From CAILHX01 sp036561085 (GTDB taxonomy: Bacteria > Pseudomonadota > Gammaproteobacteria > Burkholderiales > Methylophilaceae), in assembly GCA_036561085.1 (NCBI GenBank), contig DATBPY010000102.1:1-30708 (forward strand): DNA of 30,708 nucleotides, read 5' to 3'. Within the stretch, counting starts at the first letter, position 1. Each line of letters opens with the position of its first letter. The position numbers and the translations under genes are program-made. Positions 15,583-22,663 of the stretch are shown here, piece after piece. The notes beneath the pieces were generated by a model. That model was not told where the DNA came from and did not search any database. It saw nothing but the letters and a program-made list of their open reading frames with translations.

Positions 15583-17153
15583 CGATCGTTCGCCTGGCAA
15601 TGCCCAGGAATCGGGCATATACCGGTTTTGTGCGGTTGTTCGGGTGGTGCCAGGACGCCCATTCTTTTTCGGTAAGCCTCAGATAGACAGGCTTCATCGG
15701 TACAAATATTCCTGACATTTTCGATCCAGTCTTCTTGCTCGAATTCCATTTGTTTTCTGAAAATTTCGAAAAAAGTGGATTTTTTCTTGCGTTCAAAAGC
15801 TTCAGCCAAATTACGATCGGCGGTCGCTAATTCATTTGATGAACAGATCAGCCTTTCTGCGGTGAGAGTCGCTGCATTACACTCAAAGGAAGGATATACG
15901 ATGTTCGCTGGCCTTGTTTTTTTTGTGGGCTTGCTGGGCACACTGGATTGACTCAGCGGATTGTACTGATTGTATTGGCTATATTGGTTGTACTGATTGG
16001 GTAGGTTGTGCGGAATGGATACATTCCCGGTTTCAACAACGGGCCTGGTATTTGTAACTAGAGGGCGTTTTCTAGCGGGCTTTACCGTCTGGTGTTGGTC
16101 TTCCTCATAAACAGGTTCATCAAGAGGCGGCAACGGCTTGAAGGCATCGTTGCCAAACATCGAGGTGTCTGGTTTTATAACCGGACTTGAAGCATCGGAG
16201 ATAGTATCCTGCTTCAACGCACGTTTTTCTGAGAGCAGGCCCATGCCGAGATATATCACTAACCCCACAAACAACAGGATAAGCAAGTTCCTGAAAATAT
16301 CCCATTTGTTTTGTGGTTTCGGCAGATTGACTTGACCGTTGATCGCATCACATACCGCAAATTGTTTCTTGCCTCTTTTTTCGTACCAGCATACATAGAA
16401 AGGATGCAGCCATAACTCAACTTTGTTGAAAAGATAGACTTCTGTGGAGCCGAAGTGGAGATCTTCGGCAGTGTCATAGTGCGCCAGATCGCTAAGAGCT
16501 TTGTTCTTGAGCGCTAGCGCCAGTCGTTCAGTCAATATTTCTTTTGCTTTTTTATGATCATGTTCAGGCTGCAAGCAATATAAATCGGTGACCGTATCGG
16601 ACGAGACTTTAGTAGGCTTATCTCCAGTAGAAAAGTCAAGATTGAATTCGATGCCGCCAAAGGCGCTTTGTACATGCTCTTCAACCACTGCTTTGGCAGT
16701 ACCTTGTTCCGCGTAGTCCCTGTTTTTGTGCTGATCGATTTTTCCTGTGCCATGACATATGGGGCAAATTTGCTTATTTTCCTCATCGCCGATAGTTCCT
16801 TTGCCGCCGCATCTCTCGCAATTGATCTGATGACTCTCTACGTTTCTTCCGATCGCCTGCCATTCTCCAAAGGCACTCCCTGCGATCAACCACGACGGCA
16901 CATAGATGAAGCTTGCGGTATTTACGACGCTTTGAATGCTGGTTCCATCGGGAAGCCTCTTTTCCGAAGCAACATATTTTTCAGTGAATAAGCTTTTTGC
17001 TTTTTCCAGACTGATCTTCGGCTTGAACACGAAGATCGGGCATGAGAAATTCTCAGCGCGGATTTGTGGGAGCTCAGGGATATCCGCCTTGGAGGTTATA
17101 TCGCTCTCTTCAGCTACTGCACTTACTCCCGGAATGGCATCATGATCTTTCAT
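15579..17153 (-). CDS. Membrane protein with DnaJ-type zinc finger and LprI-like C-terminal domain
   Basis: The 524-residue product combines modules seldom seen together. Residues 112-137 hold two CxxCxGxG-type repeats (CERCGGKG, CPICHGTGK) like half of the DnaJ zinc finger. A single membrane segment lies near 287-306 (LLILLFVGLVIYLGMGLLSE). A linker follows that is rich in proline and then in Q, Y and N (QYNQYSQYNQYN). Residues 421-500 resemble the LprI/DUF1311 domain (SFECNAATLTAERLICSS, then ICTDEACLSEAYRKR), with four cysteines that could form two disulfides. I infer a cytoplasmic zinc-finger part and a periplasmic LprI-like part; LprI proteins inhibit lysozyme in mycobacteria, but many relatives are uncharacterised. 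No clear ribosome-binding site precedes the start. Confidence 0.75.
   Translation of the reverse strand: MKDHDAIPGVSAVAEESDITSKADIPELPQIRAENFSCPIFVFKPKISLEKAKSLFTEKYVASEKRLPDGTSIQSVVNTASFIYVPSWLIAGSAFGEWQAIGRNVESHQINCERCGGKGTIGDEENKQICPICHGTGKIDQHKNRDYAEQGTAKAVVEEHVQSAFGGIEFNLDFSTGDKPTKVSSDTVTDLYCLQPEHDHKKAKEILTERLALALKNKALSDLAHYDTAEDLHFGSTEVYLFNKVELWLHPFYVCWYEKRGKKQFAVCDAINGQVNLPKPQNKWDIFRNLLILLFVGLVIYLGMGLLSEKRALKQDTISDASSPVIKPDTSMFGNDAFKPLPPLDEPVYEEDQHQTVKPARKRPLVTNTRPVVETGNVSIPHNLPNQYNQYSQYNQYNPLSQSSVPSKPTKKTRPANIVYPSFECNAATLTAERLICSSNELATADRNLAEAFERKKKSTFFEIFRKQMEFEQEDWIENVRNICTDEACLSEAYRKRMGVLAPPEQPHKTGICPIPGHCQANDR
15955..16000 (-). repeat. Short in-frame repeats encoding QYNQY units
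   Basis: Near-repeats of a 9- to 12-base unit (variants of ttgtactga and ttgtattgg) encode consecutive Q-Y-N / Q-Y-S triplets in the periplasmic linker of the zinc-finger/LprI protein. The copies differ at single bases. Unit number could vary by slippage without shifting the frame if whole triplets are gained or lost. Confidence 0.55.
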
Positions 17154-17302
17154 TGAAGCAGTCTTAACCGTTTTCTTAATGAATCCAGAGCCAAAAATCT
17201 GTGACTCAGGTATAAAAATGTTGACTAATATACTACGACAGAAATCGGGTAAAGCGGCAATTCATCGTCTCTATATCTTGGATTTATATTGAGACGTTAA
17301 AA

Positions 17303-17331
17303 TTGACGCGGAGTGCCCGGTTATGTTTAAA
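17303..17331 (+). promoter_or_regulatory. Promoter of tRNA-Val
   Basis: TTGACG (17303-17308) and TTTAAA (17326-17331) are 17 bases apart and lie about 27 bases before the mature tRNA. The GC-rich stretch GCCCCGC after the -10 box is a discriminator of the kind seen at growth-rate-controlled stable RNA promoters. The -10 box matches the consensus at four of six positions. Confidence 0.6.
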
Positions 17332-17357
17332 TTCTGCCCCGCTACATGTAACGATCC

Positions 17358-17432
17358 GGGCGGTTAGCTCAGCGGTAGAGCACTGCCTTCACACGGCAGG
17401 GGTCACTGGTTCGATCCCAGTACCGCCCACCA
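17358..17432 (+). tRNA. tRNA-Val, anticodon CAC
   Basis: The 75-base gene folds as a cloverleaf. The acceptor GGGCGGT pairs with ACCGCCC, the D-arm is GCTC...GAGC, the anticodon stem CTGCC/GGCAG encloses the loop TTCACAC with anticodon CAC, and the T-arm is ACTGG-TTCGATC-CCAGT. The CCA end is encoded. CAC reads the valine codon GUG. It stands alone between two accessory-looking genes and has its own promoter. No copy of its 3' end, as an integrated element would leave, was seen in the flanks. Confidence 0.96.
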
Positions 17433-17518
17433 GAACTTCACTTAAAAGGTTATGCTGAGACTTTATGCCGGTTTCTTTTTGAGAATATATATTCAAGTCA
17501 TCATTGCACTTATCCCAC

Positions 17519-19084
17519 ATGATAGCCAACAAACCCGGTCGCAATGATCCATGCCCTTGCGGTAGCGGCAAAAAATACAAAAAATGTTGTGAGCAGAGTG
17601 GTGTCGTTCATGCATCGGTTTCATCTCCACCCCCTGACTTTTCAGTGCCTCGCGCTTTACAGAGCGCCATGATGCATCATCAAAGCGGCAATTTGCAGCA
17701 GGCAGAATTGCTTTACAAGCAGATTTTACAAACTTCCCCCAGCCACCCGGATGCCCTGCATCTGCTCGGTCTTATCGCCAAACAGCAAGGAGATCATGAG
17801 ACCGCGATCAAGCTCATCAACAAGTCGCTCGTGATCAAACCTGACTATGTGGAAGCCTACGTTAATCTTGGTGCAACCTTGCAGGAACAGAATAAACTGG
17901 TTGCCGCTGCCGACAATTATCGTAAGGCACTTGTTCTAAGGCCTGAATATGCCGAAGTACATAGTAATCTTGGAGTGGTGTTGCGCGAGGAAGGCAAACT
18001 GGATGAAGCCGCTGATAGCTTTCTGCAAGCGATCAAGTTGAAGCTGGATTTTAGCGAGGCTTATAACAATCTTGATGCAGTATTGAAAGAAATGAGCGAA
18101 CCGGCTGATGCGTTGAACTATTACCGCAAGGTACTGGAAATCTCGCCGTCATTGCTCGCTGCCCAGCAGGGCGCGTATCTGGCATTGAGCCGCGTTGTGC
18201 CGGAGTGGCATGTGCCGATGATGAATGAGCAAAAACGCAATCAGGCTTATTTTGATGCGCTCAAGTCTGTCATCACCCCGAAGTCCAAGGTATTCGAGAT
18301 CGGCACCGGCTCGGGTTTGCTTTCCATGATGGCCGCCAAGCTGGGGGCAAAGCAGGTCGATACCTGTGAGACAGTTCCTTTGATCGCGGAAACCGCCCAG
18401 CGCATTATCGTCGACAACGGCTTTGAGAAAACCATTAAAGTGATCGCCAAAAAATCGGTCGACATCAAAGTAGGGGAAGACATCCCTGAAAAAGCGGATG
18501 TGCTGGTATCGGAGATATTTTCCAGCGAGCTTTTGGGCGAGCACGTATTACCTAGCATCGAAGATGCCAAGCGTAGGCTGCTCAAACCTGAAGGTCGCGT
18601 CGTTCCTGCGGTCGGGCATATTATGATCGCCTTGTTCACGGGCGACGACATCAGAAGGAATCTGATAGTGGATGACTCCTTCGGTTTTAATCTGCAACAG
18701 TTTAATTCGGTGGTTTCGAAAAAACGCATGATCGCCAGGAATGACCTGAATATCGAAATGCTGAGTGACGGCATAGAGGCTTTCAGCTTCTATTTCGAGA
18801 ATGAAGATTTCTTTCCCGGCCAAACCAAGACCGTGGATATTTCCGTCAAGTCCGCTGGTCGTTGTTACGGCATTATCCAGTGGATACGTTTGCAGATGAG
18901 CCGGGACGTGGTTTTCGAAAATCATCCCACAGAAAAATCGGCAGTATCAAATTGGCAGCAATGCGCCTATCTTTTTGATGAGCCGGTCGAGTTGAAGCGT
19001 GGGCAGGTTGTGGTGATTTCCGCGCAGCATGACCGCGCAATTCCGTGGTTCTTTTTGGAAAAGATTAAACCGGCTAAGGATTGA
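17519..19084 (+). CDS. SEC-C / TPR / PRMT7-like methyltransferase fusion protein
   Basis: The 521-residue product has three parts. Residues 8-24 (RNDPCPCGSGKKYKKCC) form a SEC-C zinc-binding motif like that at the end of SecA. Residues about 45-215 form TPR repeats (YVEAYVNLGATLQEQNKLVAAADNYRKAL and following, seen in pieces). From 255 on lies a methyltransferase with FEIGTGSGLLSM (259-270) and a loop SEIFSSELLGE (331-341) whose E332 and E341 are nine residues apart. That spacing is the double-E loop of protein arginine methyltransferases, and the surrounding pattern recalls PRMT7; TPR plus PRMT also occurs in eukaryotic PRMT9. It may methylate a protein bound by the TPR part. The start at 17519 fits the SEC-C motif; no ribosome-binding site is clear, and an upstream TTG at 17504 is possible. 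Confidence 0.82.
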   Translation: MIANKPGRNDPCPCGSGKKYKKCCEQSGVVHASVSSPPPDFSVPRALQSAMMHHQSGNLQQAELLYKQILQTSPSHPDALHLLGLIAKQQGDHETAIKLINKSLVIKPDYVEAYVNLGATLQEQNKLVAAADNYRKALVLRPEYAEVHSNLGVVLREEGKLDEAADSFLQAIKLKLDFSEAYNNLDAVLKEMSEPADALNYYRKVLEISPSLLAAQQGAYLALSRVVPEWHVPMMNEQKRNQAYFDALKSVITPKSKVFEIGTGSGLLSMMAAKLGAKQVDTCETVPLIAETAQRIIVDNGFEKTIKVIAKKSVDIKVGEDIPEKADVLVSEIFSSELLGEHVLPSIEDAKRRLLKPEGRVVPAVGHIMIALFTGDDIRRNLIVDDSFGFNLQQFNSVVSKKRMIARNDLNIEMLSDGIEAFSFYFENEDFFPGQTKTVDISVKSAGRCYGIIQWIRLQMSRDVVFENHPTEKSAVSNWQQCAYLFDEPVELKRGQVVVISAQHDRAIPWFFLEKIKPAKD

Positions 19085-19106
19085 GTCGAGCCATCCGCCG
19101 ACCTTT

Positions 19107-19472
19107 TTAGCCGGCAACCTTTTTCAGTGCGCTGACCAATAATTGCGGGTCGAAAGGTTTAACCAGCCACGCATTGACTCCCGCAGCACGGCCTTCGGCT
19201 TTTCTTGCATCATCCGATTCCGTGGTCAGCATGATGATGGGCGTGGATTTGTATTGGGATAGGGCACGCAGCGATTTCACCAGAGTCAGGCCATCCATAT
19301 GGGGCATATTCTGATCGGTCAATACGATGTCGAATGTTTTTGCTTGGGCTTTGGTCAATCCATCCTGTCCATCTACCGCCTCTGTGACGTCGAACCCTGC
19401 TGCGACCAGCGCCATGGAAACCATTTTCCTGATAGTCGCCGAATCATCTATGTTGAGAACTGATTTTGCCAT
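19107..19472 (-). CDS. CheY-like response regulator, single receiver domain
   Basis: The 121-residue product is a stand-alone receiver domain. The acidic pair D9-D10, phospho-acceptor D53 (in LTDQNMPHMDG), T83 and K105 (LVKPFDP) are all present, so it can be phosphorylated. No output domain is attached. It lies 15 bases downstream of the chemoreceptor gene on the same strand, so the two are probably cotranscribed. No cheA, cheW, cheR or cheB is in the window, so its kinase must be encoded elsewhere. The sequence starting AKSVLNIDDSATIRKMVSMA is of the type found as CheY in chemotaxis or type IV pilus (Pil-Chp) systems; which one cannot be decided here. Confidence 0.92.
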   Translation of the reverse strand: MAKSVLNIDDSATIRKMVSMALVAAGFDVTEAVDGQDGLTKAQAKTFDIVLTDQNMPHMDGLTLVKSLRALSQYKSTPIIMLTTESDDARKAEGRAAGVNAWLVKPFDPQLLVSALKKVAG

Positions 19473-19487
19473 TACTTCTACTCTCCC

Positions 19488-20690
19488 TTAAAAAAAGTCC
19501 ACGCTACCGGCTTCAACGTTCACCTGTTTTACCGGATTATGTTTTGACTTCTCTATCATTTCGGTCACTGCATGGATCGCTTTGCGCAATCGTTCCAGAC
19601 GATCCGGCTCGTTCCGATATTCAACGCCGACATGGCTGATCCCTTCCAATAACGATTGGATGATCTCCATGCGCTTGCCCGCGTGGTTGAGCAATTGTGT
19701 CGCCAAGTCTTCGAATTGCATGGTGGTGATGGCGGTATTCACGTGCTTCTCAACATCGCGGGTGGAATGAGAAAGCTCTTCCACCGCCGACACCATGGTA
19801 TGGTTGATACCCTGTATGGTGCCCATCATGGTTTCGACATTGGTTTTGGACTGCATGGCGAAGCTCATGTTCTGCGATGAGAATTGCTGGATCACCCCGC
19901 CGGTCTGGCTGACGGCACTGGTGACTTCATTCATGTGACTGCGGATCTGGGTACTGAATTCCGCCGAGCGTAGCGATAGTTTACGCACTTCATCTGCCAC
20001 CACTGCGAAGCCGCGCCCCGACTCTCCAGCGCGCGCCGCTTCGATGGCGGCATTGAGCGCTAATAGATTGGTCTGGCTGGAAATGCCTTCGACTTCGTTG
20101 AGAATAGTGTTGACCTTGTCGAGTTGGCCGCTGATATGTTCCATTTTGGCGACCAGATCCATGCCTTGCTGATGGCCTTGCACGGTGTTATCCACGAACA
20201 TGCTCAGGGTAGAGGACGTCTCGGTCAAGAACTTGTCGAAAGTGATCTTGTCTCCGGCGCTGGCTGAATCATTTTCTTGCCTGGTGATCTGTAGCACTAA
20301 TTTATGCTGTAAATGGGCGTTGGTTTCCAGTTTGGTAAAACTATCCACCAGTTTTTGCCCGGCATCGACCAGCAAGGTTTGCAATTGCCCCAGTTCCTTT
20401 TGGGTATTGCTCACCTGGTTATTGAATTCTTCATTCAGAATGGCGAGCATGCCGTCAAAACTATCGGCGAGACTGGAAAGTTCCTTATTGATCGATTCCA
20501 GCTTGGTGTGGTCTGTCTGGGCTGTATTCGAGCCCTTATTGCCTATCAGGATAAGCAGGATGATGGTACCAACGACTAAAGCCAATATTTGTAGCGGATT
20601 AAGGCCATGGCCTTCGCCGGCAAGCAGTAATGCTGCTGCGATCATGGCTACCGCGACGAGGAAGCCAAAGACTACTGATTTTTTTTGCAT
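19488..20690 (-). CDS. Methyl-accepting chemotaxis-type protein without periplasmic domain
   Basis: The 400-residue product has two membrane segments (about residues 5-25 and 34-51) joined by only about eight residues, so there is no periplasmic sensor. A helical region follows (about 60-190), then the conserved hairpin tip ISSQTNLLALNAAIEAARAG and SGRGFAVVADEVRKLS (203-239), which binds CheA/CheW in known receptors. No C-terminal pentapeptide for CheR/CheB tethering is seen; the end reads VEAGSVDFF. I start it at 20690 (MQKKSVVFGF). The open frame extends upstream to 20879 but would cover the gltX start. The signal must be sensed inside the cell or membrane. It is followed by a CheY gene. 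Confidence 0.9.
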   Translation of the reverse strand: MQKKSVVFGFLVAVAMIAAALLLAGEGHGLNPLQILALVVGTIILLILIGNKGSNTAQTDHTKLESINKELSSLADSFDGMLAILNEEFNNQVSNTQKELGQLQTLLVDAGQKLVDSFTKLETNAHLQHKLVLQITRQENDSASAGDKITFDKFLTETSSTLSMFVDNTVQGHQQGMDLVAKMEHISGQLDKVNTILNEVEGISSQTNLLALNAAIEAARAGESGRGFAVVADEVRKLSLRSAEFSTQIRSHMNEVTSAVSQTGGVIQQFSSQNMSFAMQSKTNVETMMGTIQGINHTMVSAVEELSHSTRDVEKHVNTAITTMQFEDLATQLLNHAGKRMEIIQSLLEGISHVGVEYRNEPDRLERLRKAIHAVTEMIEKSKHNPVKQVNVEAGSVDFF

Positions 20691-20857
20691 ATGTAATTTA
20701 AGGGTAAAATTGTTGAGTGGATTTGTTAGAATTCGCCTTTTTAATCCTTTGTAAACCCAATACGTAATGACTATTCGCGATTGTACTGAAATAGTGCAAT
20801 AAAACGAAGGACTAATCCAGCTATTCGTATTGGCAGCCTTAATTAGAGATTCCGCAA
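20691..20857. promoter_or_regulatory. Divergent intergenic region between MCP and gltX
   Basis: The 167-bp gap holds the start regions of two divergent genes. It is AT-rich. I found no pair of -35/-10 boxes with good match and spacing on either strand, nor a convincing sigma-28 flagellar promoter for the MCP. A TACAAT on the minus strand near 20780 is the best -10 candidate. Nothing firmer can be said. Confidence 0.3.
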
Positions 20858-22249
20858 ATGATCCGCACTCGCTTCGCACCCAGCCCTACCGGTTTTTTAC
20901 ATATAGGTGGCGCACGTACCGCTTTATTTTCATGGGCATATGCGCGCAAGCATGGCGGAAAATTCATCCTGCGTATCGAAGATACCGATGTGGAGCGCTC
21001 TACGCCGGAAGCAGTGCAGGCTATTCTGGACGGCATGAATTGGCTGGGCCTTGAGTACGACGAAGGGCCGTTCTATCAGATGCAACGCATGGAGCGTTAC
21101 AGGGAAGTCATCCAGAAAATGCTGGATGAAGGCAAGGCATATCACTGTTATTGCAGCCGCGAAGAGCTGGATGCGACGCGCGCCAGCCAGATGGCGGCCA
21201 ATCTCAAACCGCGATACAACGGACATTGGCGGCCGGAGCCAGGCAAGATATTGCCCGAACCGCCCGCAGGCGTGCCGCCGGTGGTACGTTTCAAGAATCC
21301 TGCCGATGGCGTGGTCGCCTGGGATGACCTGGTGAAAGGGCGCATCGCGATCTCCAACCAGGAGTTGGACGACCTGATCATTGCGCGTGCTGATGGCACA
21401 CCTACGTACAATTTTTGCGTGGTGGTGGATGACCATGATATGGGCATCACCCATGTGATCCGCGGCGACGACCATGTCAACAACACGCCGCGCCAGATCA
21501 ATCTGTTGCAGGCGCTGGGCGCAACCATCCCACAGTATGTGCACCTTTCCATGATTCTGGGCGACGACGGGCAGAAGCTTTCCAAGCGCCATGGCGCGGT
21601 GAGCGTGATGCAGTATGACGAAGACGGCTATCTACCCGAAGCGGTGCTGAATTACCTGGCACGTCTGGGCTGGAGCCATGGCGACGATGAAGTATTCAGC
21701 ATGCAGCAATTCTGTGAGTGGTTCGATCTGGATCACATCACGCCGTCGGCCGCGCAGTTCAATACCGAAAAGCTGAACTGGCTGAATGCGCATTACCTGA
21801 AGCAAACCGACAATATGGTGCTGGCGGAAAAAGTGGCAAAACGCCTTACTGCGCGTGGCATAGCGATGAACGACGGCCCGGACATGGTTGCGGTGATGGC
21901 CTTATACAAAGAGCGCGTATCTACGCTGAACGAACTGGCGGAAGCGGTGGAGTTCTTTTATAAGCAGATCCAGCCAATTCCTGAATTACTGGAAAAGCAT
22001 CTGACTCAGGATGTCATCCCGGTACTCAAAACACTGGCAGCTCAGCTTGGTGATGGCGCATGGACCCAGCAAGCCATACATGATGCGATTCAGCAGGCCG
22101 TAACCGATAACGGCTTGAAGTTTCCCAAGATCGCCATGCCGTTGCGCGTGATGGTCACGGGCGGCGCCCAGTCGCCCTCGATTGATGCGGTGATGGAACT
22201 GATGGGCAAACACGAAGTCTTAACTCGCATCGGCAAGCTTCTTAACTAA
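20858..22249 (+). CDS. gltX: Glutamyl-tRNA synthetase
   Basis: The 463-residue class I synthetase charges tRNA-Glu. The HIGH signature appears in RFAPSPTGFLHIGGARTALF and the KMSKS-type loop as KLSKRHGA. A CYC pair in AYHCYCSREELD lies where some GluRS enzymes bind zinc. The C-terminal helical anticodon-binding domain is complete (end VLTRIGKLLN). The length is normal for a proteobacterial GltX. No ribosome-binding site is obvious before the ATG at 20858. The gene is separated from hfq by 129 bp without a visible terminator, so read-through into the hfq group is possible. Confidence 0.96.
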   Translation: MIRTRFAPSPTGFLHIGGARTALFSWAYARKHGGKFILRIEDTDVERSTPEAVQAILDGMNWLGLEYDEGPFYQMQRMERYREVIQKMLDEGKAYHCYCSREELDATRASQMAANLKPRYNGHWRPEPGKILPEPPAGVPPVVRFKNPADGVVAWDDLVKGRIAISNQELDDLIIARADGTPTYNFCVVVDDHDMGITHVIRGDDHVNNTPRQINLLQALGATIPQYVHLSMILGDDGQKLSKRHGAVSVMQYDEDGYLPEAVLNYLARLGWSHGDDEVFSMQQFCEWFDLDHITPSAAQFNTEKLNWLNAHYLKQTDNMVLAEKVAKRLTARGIAMNDGPDMVAVMALYKERVSTLNELAEAVEFFYKQIQPIPELLEKHLTQDVIPVLKTLAAQLGDGAWTQQAIHDAIQQAVTDNGLKFPKIAMPLRVMVTGGAQSPSIDAVMELMGKHEVLTRIGKLLN

Positions 22250-22378
22250 TCTTGAGCAAACCTTAGCCTATCTTTATCCATCACTTTTATTTGCGTGATA
22301 GCAAACCGTGCAAAATAAGCGTAAAGTGGTTATTACCAACTATATTTAAAGAATCACCCCGCTAAAGAGGGAGAAATA
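22250..22378 (+). promoter_or_regulatory. hfq: hfq leader region
   Basis: The 129-bp AT-rich gap before hfq has a TATATT hexamer at 22341-22346 and a TTGCGT at 22291-22296, but the two are not spaced as a promoter pair. Small inverted repeats (TTTGC...GCAAA, ATCAC...GTGAT) lie around 22280-22305 without a T-run. A strong GAGGGAG ribosome-binding site closes the region. Confidence 0.35.
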
Positions 22379-22624
22379 ATGAATACCAAAAGCCCCATGT
22401 TGCAAGACCCTTTCCTTAACACTTTGCGCAAAGAGCATGTTCCCGTCTCTATCTATCTGGTGAACGGCATCAAGCTCCAAGGCCAAGTGGACTCTTTCGA
22501 TCAATATGTCATTCTGCTGAAAAACACTGTCACGCAGATGGTATATAAACACGCGATATCCACCATAGTCCCTGCGCGCGCAGTGAGCCTGTCGGCTGGT
22601 GCCGGAGATGCTGAGCACGATTGA
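22379..22624 (+). CDS. hfq: RNA chaperone Hfq
   Basis: The 81-residue product is an Sm-like hexameric protein that pairs small RNAs with mRNAs. The signature LQDPFLNTLRKEHVPVSIYL opens the Sm1 motif, and VYKHAISTIVPAR contains the Sm2 YKH motif. The C-terminal tail after the Sm core is short (about 10 residues), as is usual outside enterobacteria. GAGGGAG lies six bases upstream. hflX follows after 39 bases, as in the conserved hfq-hflX-hflK-hflC order. Confidence 0.97.
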   Translation: MNTKSPMLQDPFLNTLRKEHVPVSIYLVNGIKLQGQVDSFDQYVILLKNTVTQMVYKHAISTIVPARAVSLSAGAGDAEHD

Positions 22625-22647
22625 GTGGCATCAAGCTGATGTTTGTC

Positions 22648-22662
22648 GCGATAGCTAATCGC
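22648..22662 (+). other. Hairpin in place of a ribosome-binding site before hflX
   Basis: GCGAT-AGCTA-ATCGC, a perfect 5-bp stem with a 5-base loop, ends one base before the hflX ATG, and no Shine-Dalgarno sequence is visible in this 39-base gap. The hairpin might reduce hflX initiation compared with hfq or respond to a factor that opens it. This is read from the sequence only. Confidence 0.35.
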
Positions 22663-22663
22663 A

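Noticed and set aside
17389..17580. Minus-strand open frame ending VGGTGIEPVTPAV
   Set aside because: It overlaps the tRNA-Val gene; this peptide ending is a well-known false gene product arising from the antisense of tRNA 3' halves.
20185..20754. 189-codon plus-strand open frame with hydrophobic stretches
   Set aside because: It is antisense to the chemoreceptor gene; its composition mirrors the receptor's codons.
20691..20879. N-terminal extension of the chemoreceptor by 63 residues
   Set aside because: It would overlap the gltX start, and the added sequence is unlike a receptor N-terminus, which begins properly at 20690 with a membrane helix.
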